A stretch of 64,000 nucleotides of DNA from Bartonella sp. HY328 (GTDB taxonomy: Bacteria > Pseudomonadota > Alphaproteobacteria > Rhizobiales > Rhizobiaceae). Below, piece after piece: positions 53,525 through 63,038 of the stretch; positions within the stretch are counted from its first letter, which is position 1, and the number at the start of each line of letters is the position of its first letter. Below the pieces are notes generated by a model. That model saw nothing but the letters and a program-made list of their open reading frames with translations. It was not told where the DNA came from and made no database searches. The position numbers were made by a program, and so were the translations under genes. The stretch covers positions 2,038,501 through 2,102,500 of the forward strand of contig NZ_CP104883.1 of assembly GCF_025449335.1 (NCBI RefSeq). The letters run 5' to 3'.

Positions 53525-53986
53525 TTAATCATTTAACAAAATTTGCCGCTTGGCTTCACCTGCTGCCATAGCAACGCTTAAAGCCAAATTGAGCGAGCGT
53601 GCATGAGGGCTCATGGGAATGGTAACTCTTTCATATGCGTAATTATGAACATCATCAGGAACGCCTGCGGATTCACGTCCAAAAAGCAAGCAATCATCAG
53701 CTTTAAACGAAAAATCATAATAGGCTTTATCAGAATGAGTGGTAAATAAAATAATGCGCCGCTTTTCCGCTGCCATCAATTTAGTAAATTCTTGCCAATC
53801 CTGATGGCGGCGTAAATGGGCTAATTCCACATAATCCATGCCCGCTCGTTTCAAATTACGGTCAGAAATATCAAAGCCTGCTGGTTCAATAATATTGATA
53901 CCTATATCAAGACATGCACCAAGGCGAATAATAGTGCCTGTATTACCGGGGATATCGGGTTGGTATAAAGCGAGCTGTAATATCAT
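53525..53986 (-). CDS. trmL: tRNA (cytidine(34)-2'-O)-methyltransferase
   Basis: 153-residue SPOUT knotted methyltransferase modifying the wobble base of tRNA-Leu. The start LALYQPDIPGNTGTIIRLGA, middle LLFGRESAGVPDDVH and C-terminal knot VTIPMSPHARSLNLALSVAM are diagnostic. It is divergent from the ABC gene with a 332-base gap. Confidence 0.96.
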   Translation of the reverse strand: MILQLALYQPDIPGNTGTIIRLGACLDIGINIIEPAGFDISDRNLKRAGMDYVELAHLRRHQDWQEFTKLMAAEKRRIILFTTHSDKAYYDFSFKADDCLLFGRESAGVPDDVHNYAYERVTIPMSPHARSLNLALSVAMAAGEAKRQILLND

Positions 53987-54318
53987 TGAATGAACAAACC
54001 ATTTGAAATGAAAATATGATATAAGGCATTAAACGGATTCAAACAAAAAATTCAACATAATTTGCTTTTTGTGTGCATTCCATTCCCCAAACAATCTATA
54101 TGTAGCTTTAAGCGCCTAAAGGCCATATTGTTAAGTTTTTAAAACTCGGCTTGTTGTAATAAACGGCTTACGATATAATCATTTCAATTAATATGTTGAT
54201 GGAATTTAGCCTTTAATGGCAATTTAAATTTCTTATATCCTTAGCACCTATCATTAAAAGCAGTGCAAGATTAATATTTATAACGGTAGTTTTTTGGGCC
54301 GTTAAAAGGAGATATTTC
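53987..54318. other. Divergent intergenic region between trmL and the ABC exporter
   Basis: 332 bases. Apart from the ribosome binding site AAAAGGAGAT at the right end I see no clear structure or gene. Confidence 0.35.
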
Positions 54319-56160
54319 ATGTTTGGATGGTTTGAACGCAGGCTTGATGCTTTTCCTGCCGATCCACCAACAATGCCACCACGCGGCCTTGTTGCATTTT
54401 GCATTCATTATACAAAGGGCGTTTGGGGGTGGCTTGCTGTAATGGCGGTGTTTACTGCCCTTATAGCGATAATGGAAGTTTCACTATTTGGATTTTTAGG
54501 CAATATTGTTAATTGGTTGTCATCAGAAAGCCCTCAAACATTTCTTACCAATCAATCAGGTAAGCTAGGTTTCATTGCTTTCATCGTATTGGTACTATTG
54601 CCCGTAACAGTTGGTATCCATTCCTTAATCTTGCATCAAACATTGCTTGGCAGTTATCCAATGCGTATTCGTTGGCTTATTCATCGCTATTTATTGGGCC
54701 AATCCATTAGTTATTTCCAAAATGAATTTTCTGGACGGATTTCGGCAAAGGTTATGCAAACAGCATTATCGGTGCGTGAAACCATCATGAAACTATTTGA
54801 TGTCCTTAATTATGTTATCGTTTATTTTACCGGTACATTAATTTTAGCCGCAAGTGCGGATTGGCGGTTAATGTTGCCTTTTATTGGCTGGCTATTAACC
54901 TATATCGCAATTCTTAGTTTTTTTATTCCAAGGTTGCGACGCGCTTCAGAAGCACAGGCCGACGCGCGTTCATTAATGACGGGACGCGTCGTTGATACTT
55001 ATACCAACATCGCCACAGTCAAACTATTTTCTCATGACCAGCGCGAAGAGGCTCATGCACGGGATGCTTTTGTTAGTTTTCAAGAAACTGTTCACAAACA
55101 AATGCGGCTTCTTTCACTGGTTTCTTTTGGAGTTTATGCCAGTAATTGCCTACTTCTTTTTGCCGTTGGCGCCTTAGGATTGTATCTTTGGCTGCATGCT
55201 GCGGTGATGGTTGGTGCTGTTGCGGTAGCAATTGGCCTTGTCTTGCGCCTTAATGGCATGGCACAATGGATTATGTGGGAAATGTCGGCATTATTTGAAA
55301 ATATCGGCGTTGTTGCAGATGGTATTAATTCTATTGCTCGTCCGCGCCTTATTGAAGATAAACCTGATGCCAAGCCGCTTATTGTCACCAAGGGTGATAT
55401 TCGTTTTGAAAATATTGGCTTTCATTATGGTAAGGGTAAAGGTGTTATCAGTAATTTGAACTTGAATATTCTACCGGGGCAAAAAGTTGGTATTGTTGGC
55501 CGTTCTGGTGCGGGAAAATCAACCCTTGTCAATTTATTGTTACGCTTTTTTGACGTTGAAGCAGGTCGCATTCTAATTGATGGGCAAAATATTGCCAATG
55601 TTACCCAAGAATCACTTAGAGCTAATATAGGAATGGTGACACAAGATACTGCATTGCTTCACCGCTCGTTACGCGAAAATATCATATATGGCCGTCCTGA
55701 TGCTAGTCATGACGAGATAATAGCTGCGGTAAATGACGCAGAGGCTGCAGATTTTATCGACCAATTGCGCGATCATTCAGGCAATACAGGTTTTGATGCG
55801 CAAGTAGGTGAGCGTGGTGCCAGACTTTCAGGTGGCCAACGCCAACGCATAGCCATTGCAAGGGTTATGCTCAAAGATGCACCGATTCTTATTCTTGATG
55901 AAGCTACATCGGCTCTCGATTCCGAGGCTGAATTTGCTATTCAAGAAAATTTGATGAGGTTGATGGAAGGCAAAACTGTACTTGCAATTGCCCATCGTCT
56001 TTCAACAATTGCCGCGATGGATCGTCTTATTATCATGGAAAAGGGTGTCATCGTTGAAGACGGAACCCATGATGAGCTTTTAGAAAGAAACGGCATATAT
56101 GCAAAGCTCTGGTCACGCCAAACCGGCGGCGTTTTGAGCTTAGATGAGGAGGATGAGTGA
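54319..56160 (+). CDS. ABC exporter, fused permease and ATPase (MsbA/multidrug type)
   Basis: 613-residue half-transporter. The N-terminal six-helix domain (to about residue 340) includes GRISAKVMQTALSVRE and YTNIATVKLFSHDQREEAHA, typical of exporters of lipids or drugs. The ATPase domain has Walker A GRSGAGKSTLVNLLLRFFD, signature RLSGGQRQRIAIARVML, Walker B ILILDEATSALD and switch His AIAHRLSTI. The substrate is unknown. A strong AAAAGGAGAT lies upstream. Single gene, ended by a bidirectional terminator. Confidence 0.9.
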   Translation: MFGWFERRLDAFPADPPTMPPRGLVAFCIHYTKGVWGWLAVMAVFTALIAIMEVSLFGFLGNIVNWLSSESPQTFLTNQSGKLGFIAFIVLVLLPVTVGIHSLILHQTLLGSYPMRIRWLIHRYLLGQSISYFQNEFSGRISAKVMQTALSVRETIMKLFDVLNYVIVYFTGTLILAASADWRLMLPFIGWLLTYIAILSFFIPRLRRASEAQADARSLMTGRVVDTYTNIATVKLFSHDQREEAHARDAFVSFQETVHKQMRLLSLVSFGVYASNCLLLFAVGALGLYLWLHAAVMVGAVAVAIGLVLRLNGMAQWIMWEMSALFENIGVVADGINSIARPRLIEDKPDAKPLIVTKGDIRFENIGFHYGKGKGVISNLNLNILPGQKVGIVGRSGAGKSTLVNLLLRFFDVEAGRILIDGQNIANVTQESLRANIGMVTQDTALLHRSLRENIIYGRPDASHDEIIAAVNDAEAADFIDQLRDHSGNTGFDAQVGERGARLSGGQRQRIAIARVMLKDAPILILDEATSALDSEAEFAIQENLMRLMEGKTVLAIAHRLSTIAAMDRLIIMEKGVIVEDGTHDELLERNGIYAKLWSRQTGGVLSLDEEDE

Positions 56161-56268
56161 CTTTATACGCGTTAATCATAACCACATCAGCTCCAAAAGT
56201 CCTAACTAAAACCTACAAGCAATAGCTAATTCATTAAGCATTAATTTTTTAAAAATTAAAATAAAAAT

Positions 56269-56303
56269 AAAAAGTGATAGATTATTTAAATCTATCACTT
56301 TTT
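56269..56303. terminator. Bidirectional intrinsic terminator
   Basis: AAAAAGTGATAGATT / AATCTATCACTTTTT (15 bp) with loop ATTTA, between the convergent ABC gene and msrB. The A and T ends serve both directions. Confidence 0.85.
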
Positions 56304-56394
56304 AAATTTAGAAAACCGCAAACAATACATTTTATATAAAAAAATAAGCATTAATATTTTAATATTGATGAATATATACTCAATAATAAATAAT

Positions 56395-56811
56395 TTATAC
56401 TATTTTATCATAACTTAACGCATAGCCGTTCATACAAAATCTAAGACCAGTAGGTTGCGGACCATCAGGAAAAACATGGCCTAAATGTGCATCACAATCA
56501 GCACAACGAATTTCAGTTCGTTCCATTCCATAGGAATGATCATCAACGCAAACCACAGCATCTTCGTTGATCGGCCGCATAAAACTTGGCCAACCTGTGC
56601 CTGACTCATACTTATCGGTTGAATTGTACAACGCATTACCGCAGCAAACACAACGGAATATTCCAGGAGTTGAGGTATCAAAATCTGGGCTAGAAAACGC
56701 GCGCTCTGTACCATGCTGGCGCGTTATTTGATATTGTATAGGAGTAAGCTGTTCTTGCCATTCCTCATCAGTTTTAATGACTTTTAATCGTGTATTATTC
56801 AAACTAATCAC
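56395..56811 (-). CDS. msrB: Peptide-methionine (R)-S-oxide reductase
   Basis: Repairs R-methionine sulfoxide in proteins. From a GTG at 56811 (AGG upstream) the product is about 138 residues. The zinc ligands are CVCCGN and CADCDAHLGH; the catalytic Cys is in GLRFCMNGYAL, and WPSF lies in ESGTGWPSFMRP. The frame opens with TTG at 56865, but the extra 18 residues are hydrophobic without a ribosome binding site. Start codon moderately sure. Confidence 0.93.
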   Translation of the reverse strand: MISLNNTRLKVIKTDEEWQEQLTPIQYQITRQHGTERAFSSPDFDTSTPGIFRCVCCGNALYNSTDKYESGTGWPSFMRPINEDAVVCVDDHSYGMERTEIRCADCDAHLGHVFPDGPQPTGLRFCMNGYALSYDKIV

Positions 56812-57179
56812 TTTTATTACCTGTTTTCGATTATTTATTATAAAATTAGAGTAACTCCAACACAATACAAGTGCTCAACTATTTAAAATTAAATTCAAAA
56901 TTTTAAAATCAATTTTTTGCGATAAAAGCTTACATTTTTTTAATAAAAAATATCTGCTTATTTATCATATAAAATATATTGTAATATAATTGAAAGACCG
57001 ATATCGTTTCCTATATAGAAAATAATAGAATTTAGATATCACCTCGATTGACAATTTTATATGTAATGGTATTAGCAACATAAATAGCTAAATCCTAGTC
57101 AAATAGATTTGTATAGGCTTTTTGATAAGCCATATTTTTTTATTTTGACTTGATAAAACAAGACCAAAAGGAACAACTT
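56812..57179. promoter_or_regulatory. AT-rich divergent regulatory region between msrB and mucR
   Basis: About 370 bases, very AT-rich with many TA steps. MucR proteins bind AT-rich DNA and repress their own genes in Brucella and Rhizobium, so self-regulation from this region is likely. No exact operator or ORF is proposed. Confidence 0.35.
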
Positions 57180-57620
57180 ATGGAAAGCTCTGATAATAAT
57201 GATACAGACCGGGCAATGTTGATTGCATTAACCGCTGATATCGTCGCCGCTTATGTAAGCAATAATGATTGCCAAGCAGCTGAACTACCAATGATCATCA
57301 CCAATGTTCATGGTGCATTATCCAGTATTGATGCAACAAATACCGTCGAGGTGGTTGCTGAGAAACCAAAACCTGCTGTTAACCCCAAACGTTCAGTTGG
57401 TGAAGATTATATTATTTGCCTTGAAGATGGTAAAAAATTCAAGTCATTGAAACGCCATCTTATGACCCATTATGGCCTAACTCCAGAACAATATCGTGAA
57501 AAATGGGATCTAGATCCTAATTACCCAATGGTTGCTCCTAATTATGCTCAAGCACGTTCTGAACTTGCAAAAGAAATGGGCTTAGGTCGTAAGCGCAAAA
57601 AGCGGGTGGCCAAGCAATAA
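57180..57620 (+). CDS. mucR: MucR/Ros family zinc-finger transcriptional regulator
   Basis: 146-residue global regulator with an N-terminal oligomerisation part (DRAMLIALTADIVAAYVSNN) and a C-terminal prokaryotic zinc finger: CLEDGKKFKSLKRHLMTHY, Cys and Asp paired with two His, followed by GLTPEQYREKWDLDPNYPMV. The basic tail GLGRKRKKRVAKQ contacts DNA. MucR controls exopolysaccharide, virulence and cell-cycle genes in Rhizobiales, in an H-NS-like manner. Start at 57180 preceded by AAAGGAAC; the frame extends ten codons upstream. Confidence 0.95.
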   Translation: MESSDNNDTDRAMLIALTADIVAAYVSNNDCQAAELPMIITNVHGALSSIDATNTVEVVAEKPKPAVNPKRSVGEDYIICLEDGKKFKSLKRHLMTHYGLTPEQYREKWDLDPNYPMVAPNYAQARSELAKEMGLGRKRKKRVAKQ

Positions 57621-57730
57621 TATAACTTCAACACCTGCGGGGGAGTTAAGTTATCTTAAAATAATTTGATAATTATAATATAGATTCTACCGTTCACAAG
57701 GTGACACTTAATATTTACACTTTATGTGAC

Positions 57731-57784
57731 AAAATGGCGTTAATGTTTAAAAGAGTTATTTTACTCAATAAACATCGCCATTTT
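57731..57784 (+). terminator. Intrinsic terminator after mucR
   Basis: Outer stem AAAATGGCG / CGCCATTTT with inner ATGTTT / AAACAT and GAGT / ACTC pairings, followed by TTTTT. It is 110 bases past the mucR stop; a smaller hairpin (ATAACTT / AAGTTAT) lies directly after the stop at 57621-57653. Confidence 0.8.
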
Positions 57785-57860
57785 TTTTTGCGCTATTATT
57801 ATTCATAATCACGTCTATCGAGATTTTAAAGTATATAGAACGTTTTTTAGAAATTTTCCC

Positions 57861-57967
57861 TTAGAGCGTTTTCCGAAAAGTGTGAAGCGGTTTTCGGACA
57901 AAAAACGCGGTGTAAACAAAGAATTAGAGCGCCGATCTGATCCAGTCAGATCGAAATGCGCTCTAAA
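57861..57967. repeat. Rhizobiales-type intergenic palindromic repeat element
   Basis: About 107 bases beginning TTAGAGCGTTTTCCGAAAAG and ending CGCTCTAA. It folds into two hairpins: CCGAAAA / TTTTCGG in the first half, and TTAGAGCG / CGCTCTAA enclosing GATCTGA / TCAGATC in the second (57924-57966). From general knowledge, sequences starting AGAGCGTTTTCCGAAAAGTG recur many times between genes in Rhizobiaceae and Brucellaceae. Only one copy lies in this window, so its repeat nature is recalled, not shown. It is more GC-rich than its surroundings. Confidence 0.7.
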
Positions 57968-58040
57968 ATCTACTTGCTATGATGCGGACTGTTAATCTGC
58001 AAATATAAAAGGCGTTATGGTGAAGTATTTGTTATTTTAT

Positions 58041-59444
58041 TTATGGATTTTCAGTTGCAAATAGTTTCTCAGCAATTATCAATTTGTCTTTATCTATATT
58101 CTTATCATAATTTGTGATCTCAAGATGGCATGCACCAGCTTTATCTTTTGTATAAAGATCAAAAGACAGATCATCACGGATAAATACATCGCGATTAGCA
58201 AAACGTGCCTTTCGATAATGATCATTGTCTTCCTTCAAATATTTCAGCATTGAAACGAACTGTGGTCCGCAGCTATAGGAAATAGTGGCGGCGTCTTCCG
58301 CTTTATCAAGCTCGACAATACCCATATCTTTTGGCAACCCATCTGGAAAATCTTGCATCACGCCCCAGCCTTTTGGTAATTTAAGCTGCTTTTTTGTTTG
58401 CGGATTAGTGTAAGTGGTAACAATATCTGGCGGATTATCCGGCAAAGTTGCAATAATTTGCTCTATTATATTGATACGCTGAGCAGCATTTGGATAATGT
58501 CCCTCATCTTCATAAACAGAGGATACTACCGTCCAAATCCTATTTTTGAGTGGAATAAGGTAATAAGTATCAAGGTGCGGACAGCAAAAACCTTTTACCA
58601 TATACTGCCCTTTTAAAACCGATCGGCCAGCAACAGTCACGTTTTTATAAGCAACAATAGAGCTTCCATCAACTTTTTGCAAGGTGCTGGCGGTTAGCTG
58701 TGCGTCAAGATTTTCTGGTGTAACTTGGCGGCTTGAACCCAAAATTTCAACATCATCGCCATATATAACCAACAACCCATCATAATTTTTGCTGTGTTTT
58801 GAAGTTTTGATAAAAAACGGTTCCGATATCGATGTTTTTAGTCCTACACGTAAGCTTGTGGCATAGGCATTCCAATCACCTTTATTATGACCAGTTTGGC
58901 TAAGCTTAATTTTTTGCTCACTCCACGGAATCGTCAATTCAAAAGCTTCATCAGACTTAAGCGGTATCATGCTTGGCAAAATAACATCAAATAATGCGCG
59001 TAGTTGTGAATACTTAGCTCGTTTTGCGCAATCACTCAAACGTACACCCCATATTTGTCCACTAACATCCATATGAAATTCACAAGGCGCGGTTGGGCTA
59101 TTATATGATTGGATTGGATGACCAGCAATAGTGCCATTTGGCTTAAAATCTATACTGTTATCGCTTGCTGGATCGTCATTATAAAAACTTTCATCGCCTT
59201 TAGTTAAATAAATGCGAATATCATTTTTATAGTCATCCAATACAATAAGATCACCATCAATGCCATTCCACTCAACATTAACATCAAGCGGCAATGATAT
59301 AATCCGTCCCGTATAGGGATTTTGCCATAAGGCACCAGCTGCTTGCAAAGGTGCTATACTTAAACTCCACAATACTGCACAGATTATCCATTGTAAAAGC
59401 AAAGTGCATTTTAGCCCTTTGCCATGCTTTTTAAAATAAAGCAT
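58041..59444 (-). CDS. Secreted protein of unknown function, paralogue A of a tandem pair
   Basis: 467 residues from ATG 59444, preceded by a G-rich site (GAGGGGGG). A signal peptide (LLLQWIICAVLWSLSIAPLQ, then AAG) leads to a mature start LWQNPYTGRIISLPLDVNVE. No known domain recognised. Features: motif WQNPxTGR near the N-terminus, LTIPWSEQKIKL mid-protein, and YTNPQTKKQLKLPKGWGV near residue 350. Together they suggest two or three related beta-rich units. Several Cys are present, including FCCPH. It shares architecture and the closing CHLEI...IAEKLFATE with the next gene upstream. Likely periplasmic or surface; function unknown. Confidence 0.75.
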   Translation of the reverse strand: MLYFKKHGKGLKCTLLLQWIICAVLWSLSIAPLQAAGALWQNPYTGRIISLPLDVNVEWNGIDGDLIVLDDYKNDIRIYLTKGDESFYNDDPASDNSIDFKPNGTIAGHPIQSYNSPTAPCEFHMDVSGQIWGVRLSDCAKRAKYSQLRALFDVILPSMIPLKSDEAFELTIPWSEQKIKLSQTGHNKGDWNAYATSLRVGLKTSISEPFFIKTSKHSKNYDGLLVIYGDDVEILGSSRQVTPENLDAQLTASTLQKVDGSSIVAYKNVTVAGRSVLKGQYMVKGFCCPHLDTYYLIPLKNRIWTVVSSVYEDEGHYPNAAQRINIIEQIIATLPDNPPDIVTTYTNPQTKKQLKLPKGWGVMQDFPDGLPKDMGIVELDKAEDAATISYSCGPQFVSMLKYLKEDNDHYRKARFANRDVFIRDDLSFDLYTKDKAGACHLEITNYDKNIDKDKLIIAEKLFATENP

Positions 59445-59497
59445 TGCGCCCCCCTCAAACTTGTTAGTCAATGCAAAAATGCACCAAACTATAAAAT

Positions 59498-60871
59498 CTA
59501 CCGCTTGCCCGTTGCAAATAGTTTTTCTGCAAGGTCGAGCTTTACCTTGTCATCATCAAAATCGCGGATCTCCAAATAACACGCGCCAAGTCTATCGCTT
59601 GTATAGACTGAAAGCTGAGAACCAATATTCATCCAGACAAGACGATTACCAAAATGCGTTTTTTTAAAGCTTTCTGCATATCCTTGAGCGTATTTTAAAC
59701 CACGTTTAATTTTAGGTGCACAGCTATAAAGAATAGGAAAGGAGTGTTTAAATAGGTCTTCAATATTGCCTTCCCGCACAATGCCTAAATCAGTAGGCTT
59801 ACCATTATCAAACTCTTGCAACACTACCCAGCCGTTTGGTAATTTAAGCTGCTTGTTTGTTTGCGGATTGGTGTAAGTGGTGACAATATCTGGCGGATTA
59901 TCTGGCAAGCTTGCTATAATTTGCTCTATAATATCAATCCGCTTTGCAGCATTTGTAATTTGGTCGTCAAAAGCAACATAGGATGTTACCACCCAAATTC
60001 TATTTTTTAACGCAACCAAATAATAAAAAACATTCTTTCCCTCTGTCTTGGTGACGTGTCCTTTCCAAACGGTTCGACCGGATATGCTGGTTTTAATAAA
60101 CTCATCAACAAAATCTCTTTCTTTAAACTGCTGCATTAGTGTAATTGATTGCTTGTCGAGATTTTTATCATTAACAGGATAATTGTTAACGCGAATGAGC
60201 ACATTTTCGGAATAAATCACAAGGCTACTATCAAAGTTTTTAATATTGCCAACCTTGCCATAAGATGTTCCAAAAGCCTCCCTATTCGCAGATAAACCTT
60301 TATAAGTTGAAGTAGCTGACCAATCCCCCTCTCCTAAATCAATAATTTTGTCAGTCCATGGTAGTATTAATTTAAAACTATCACCTGCTTGACGTGGCTT
60401 CATAGTTTCTAAAATAATATCAAATAATTTACCTTCAATTGGATGCTTATAGCCCTTGGTGAGCGCAACCCCCCAGACGCGATCTCCCATATCGATAAAG
60501 AATAGTCTAGGATTTTTTTTATCGTCAAAGATTTGAACCGGATAGCCCTTTAATACTGCATTTGGTTCAAATATAATTGGTTCATCATCATCAAAATCTT
60601 GATAAAAAAAGTCTTCCATATCTGGGCCAAGGCTTATGCTTAAATCTTCGCTATCAAAAATAAAGATGATGTTAATGCCTTCGATGCCCTCTGCTTCAAT
60701 ACTTACATCTTCGGGAAACGTGCCAATACGCCCCGTTTTAGGGTTTTGCCAAGATACCGAAGCCGCATAAGCGCTACTTAAACCCAACAGCAAAATTGCC
60801 ATATGGACTAATAATTTAATGCCAATAATTTTTAAATAATTATATTTTTTAATGCTTTGATTGTGTAACAT
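59498..60871 (-). CDS. Secreted protein of unknown function, paralogue B of a tandem pair
   Basis: 457 residues from ATG 60871, with TGGGGAA upstream (a GTG one codon earlier also opens the frame). A signal peptide (LLVHMAILLLGLSSAYA) leads to SVSWQNPKTGRIGTFP. Shares with paralogue A the WQNPxTGRI start, the PW(T/S) motif (LILPWTDKIIDLG), the block IIEQIIASLPDNPPDIVTTY and YTNPQTNKQLKLPNGW, and the end CYLEIRDFDDD...LAEKLFATGK. Other regions differ strongly. Expressed probably together with A, 53 bases apart. No function can be given. Confidence 0.75.
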   Translation of the reverse strand: MLHNQSIKKYNYLKIIGIKLLVHMAILLLGLSSAYAASVSWQNPKTGRIGTFPEDVSIEAEGIEGINIIFIFDSEDLSISLGPDMEDFFYQDFDDDEPIIFEPNAVLKGYPVQIFDDKKNPRLFFIDMGDRVWGVALTKGYKHPIEGKLFDIILETMKPRQAGDSFKLILPWTDKIIDLGEGDWSATSTYKGLSANREAFGTSYGKVGNIKNFDSSLVIYSENVLIRVNNYPVNDKNLDKQSITLMQQFKERDFVDEFIKTSISGRTVWKGHVTKTEGKNVFYYLVALKNRIWVVTSYVAFDDQITNAAKRIDIIEQIIASLPDNPPDIVTTYTNPQTNKQLKLPNGWVVLQEFDNGKPTDLGIVREGNIEDLFKHSFPILYSCAPKIKRGLKYAQGYAESFKKTHFGNRLVWMNIGSQLSVYTSDRLGACYLEIRDFDDDKVKLDLAEKLFATGKR

Positions 60872-61110
60872 CACATTTCCCCACCAACGTCATGATATTT
60901 TTTAAGCATACCCAATAATCAAACTGCGTCTCTTTATTTTTGCCAATTATTATAAAGTCATTGCCTATTCGCCTAAGCAATTTAATCTTGTTTTAATTTG
61001 CGTTTTAGCTTTTTCAACCATGTTAAAATACAGAAAATCCCTGATAATCGCGAAGCGATCATTCTTTGACACACTTCGCCATAAATATTTGATTTTTTAT
61101 ACAAAAATGC

Positions 61111-62379
61111 TTATTTAATATCCAAATCTTTTAATAATACGTCTCGTTTTGCTAAAAAGCCGCTATCAATCCAGTTTTGTTCCATTCCTTTAAGCAGTTG
61201 GCCTATTTTAACCCCCGGTTCAATGCCCAGCGCAATTAAATCTTCACCGCTTATTGGCATTTCTGGCACGGGCCAATTTTCAACCAAGTTAATCATGCGT
61301 CCATAATTAGCAGCCTCAATCAAAGCCGCCTCTCCCTTTGGATTATGGGCTTCATCAATGCCGCGGCTTCGTGCCTTAGCTTGCATTAATCGCAAATGAT
61401 CAAGCACTGCTTGCGCACCATTTTGGTAAACCAGTTTTTTAATCAGCATATCAGCATCGCTAAATTTTGGCGCTGGTAATAACGCCCATTTTGACAAGCG
61501 TTTTTTTTCAATATTCGCAAGTTTTAGACGGTTACCTAGGGTAGAAACCCGTTCTGCATCAGGTGGAATAATTGCTTCTAAACGCAAAAATGGATCGACA
61601 TCCCAACCAAAATGTTGCTCGCTGGCAATTAAGCCATGAATAAAATCAATGCCCCATTTTTCACTTTCTGGCAAAATAGCGGTTAAAATACCGGCTTGGC
61701 GCATCCATAATAAAGCGCGGCTTGGGTCTTTGGCGCTTAGCAATTTTTTAAGCTCTGCCCAGATACGTTCTGCCGATAATTTGTTTAAGCCATTTTTCAA
61801 TCGTGCGGACGCTTTTAAGCCCTCAGCATCGGGACGGCCTTTACCATAAAAGGCAAAAAAGCGAAAAAACCGCAAAATACGCAAATAGTCTTCTTTGATG
61901 CGGTCTTCCGCATTGCCGATAAAGCGTAATGTTGAGGTTTCAATATCAGCAAGCCCACCGACATCATCATAAATTACACCTTCATGGTCACAATAAAGCG
62001 CATTAATGGTAAAATCACGCCGTTGCGCATCAATCTGCCAATCCTTACCAAAAACCACACTTGGATGACGGCCGTCACTTGTCACATCTTGACGTAAGGT
62101 TGTAACCTCAAATGGGTGATGATCCACCACCACGGTAATCGTGCCAAAACCTTCGCCCGTTGGCACGGCATGAAAACCAGCTTGTTGTGCAAGGCGCGTT
62201 GTTGCATCTGGCAAATGGGTGGTGGCAATATCTATATCATTAATTGGCTTGCCCATTAAAGCATTACGCACAGCACCGCCAACAATACGTGCCTCACCAT
62301 TTTGACTACCTAAAACTTTCAGCAGTTTTTGTAGTCTTTCATCAAAAAGCCAATTTGCTTTGTCTTTAGTTAATTTCAC
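61111..62379 (-). CDS. cca: CCA tRNA nucleotidyltransferase
   Basis: Adds or repairs the 3' CCA of tRNAs; class II nucleotidyltransferase of 422 residues. The head domain has VGGAVRNALMGKPINDIDIA, followed by FEVTTLRQDVTSDGRHP and RRDFTINALYCD; the neck motif is KEDYLRILRFFRFFAFYG. The start is GTG, overlapping the stop of the upstream NUDIX gene (GTGA), so translation is coupled. All domains are present. Confidence 0.95.
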   Translation of the reverse strand: MKLTKDKANWLFDERLQKLLKVLGSQNGEARIVGGAVRNALMGKPINDIDIATTHLPDATTRLAQQAGFHAVPTGEGFGTITVVVDHHPFEVTTLRQDVTSDGRHPSVVFGKDWQIDAQRRDFTINALYCDHEGVIYDDVGGLADIETSTLRFIGNAEDRIKEDYLRILRFFRFFAFYGKGRPDAEGLKASARLKNGLNKLSAERIWAELKKLLSAKDPSRALLWMRQAGILTAILPESEKWGIDFIHGLIASEQHFGWDVDPFLRLEAIIPPDAERVSTLGNRLKLANIEKKRLSKWALLPAPKFSDADMLIKKLVYQNGAQAVLDHLRLMQAKARSRGIDEAHNPKGEAALIEAANYGRMINLVENWPVPEMPISGEDLIALGIEPGVKIGQLLKGMEQNWIDSGFLAKRDVLLKDLDIK

Positions 62380-63038
62380 GCATAAAGCCTTTCATAAAGA
62401 TGCACAATCATACCAGCCGTTGCGCCCCATATAACATAGTCTTGATAATAAAGTGCGTACCAAGAGCGCTGTTTACCATCAATCTCTTTATGCATTTTTT
62501 GATGATTTTTAGGATCCATCAAAAAAGCCATTGGCACTTCAAATATTTTTTCAACTTCAGTAGGATTAGCGATAAAATCTTGCTGTTTTTGTAATGCTGC
62601 AACAATCGGAGCAATTTTATAACCTGTGCCAGTAAAATAACTTGGCAATTTTCCTAAAATAGCAACATTATCATCATGCAAAGCTATTTCTTCGCGCGCT
62701 TCACGCAAAGCCGCATCAATATCATTCTTATCGCTAGAATCAACACGCCCACCGGGGAAAGAAATCTGCCCTGAATGATTGCGCAATTTTGAAGAACGCT
62801 CAGTAAATAGGATTTTTGCACCGTCAATATGATCAATTACGGTGATTAACACCGCTGCTTTTTTCCAAGTTGGGGCATGATAATCAATAGGTTCAGCTTT
62901 ATTGGCAGCACCCATAAGATGATAAGAAATGGAAAGATCACTGTTAAAATTTGCAGCGTCATCATGGGTATGAGCATTGAATTGCTCTTTTTTATAAAAA
63001 CGTGTGGTAAAATCAGCTAATGAAAAATCATTACTCAT
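62376..63038 (-). CDS. NUDIX hydrolase, probable CoA pyrophosphatase
   Basis: 220 residues from ATG 63038 (GAAGGA upstream; longer in-frame starts up to 63131 lack one). The CoA-diphosphatase signature (FTERSSKLRNHSGQISFPGG) is directly followed by the NUDIX helix (RVDSSDKNDIDAALREAREE). It would cleave CoA to 4'-phosphopantetheine and 3',5'-ADP. Coupled to cca by a four-base overlap. In many Rhizobiales a DUF1285 gene precedes this pair; it is not seen here. Confidence 0.88.
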   Translation of the reverse strand: MSNDFSLADFTTRFYKKEQFNAHTHDDAANFNSDLSISYHLMGAANKAEPIDYHAPTWKKAAVLITVIDHIDGAKILFTERSSKLRNHSGQISFPGGRVDSSDKNDIDAALREAREEIALHDDNVAILGKLPSYFTGTGYKIAPIVAALQKQQDFIANPTEVEKIFEVPMAFLMDPKNHQKMHKEIDGKQRSWYALYYQDYVIWGATAGMIVHLYERLYA

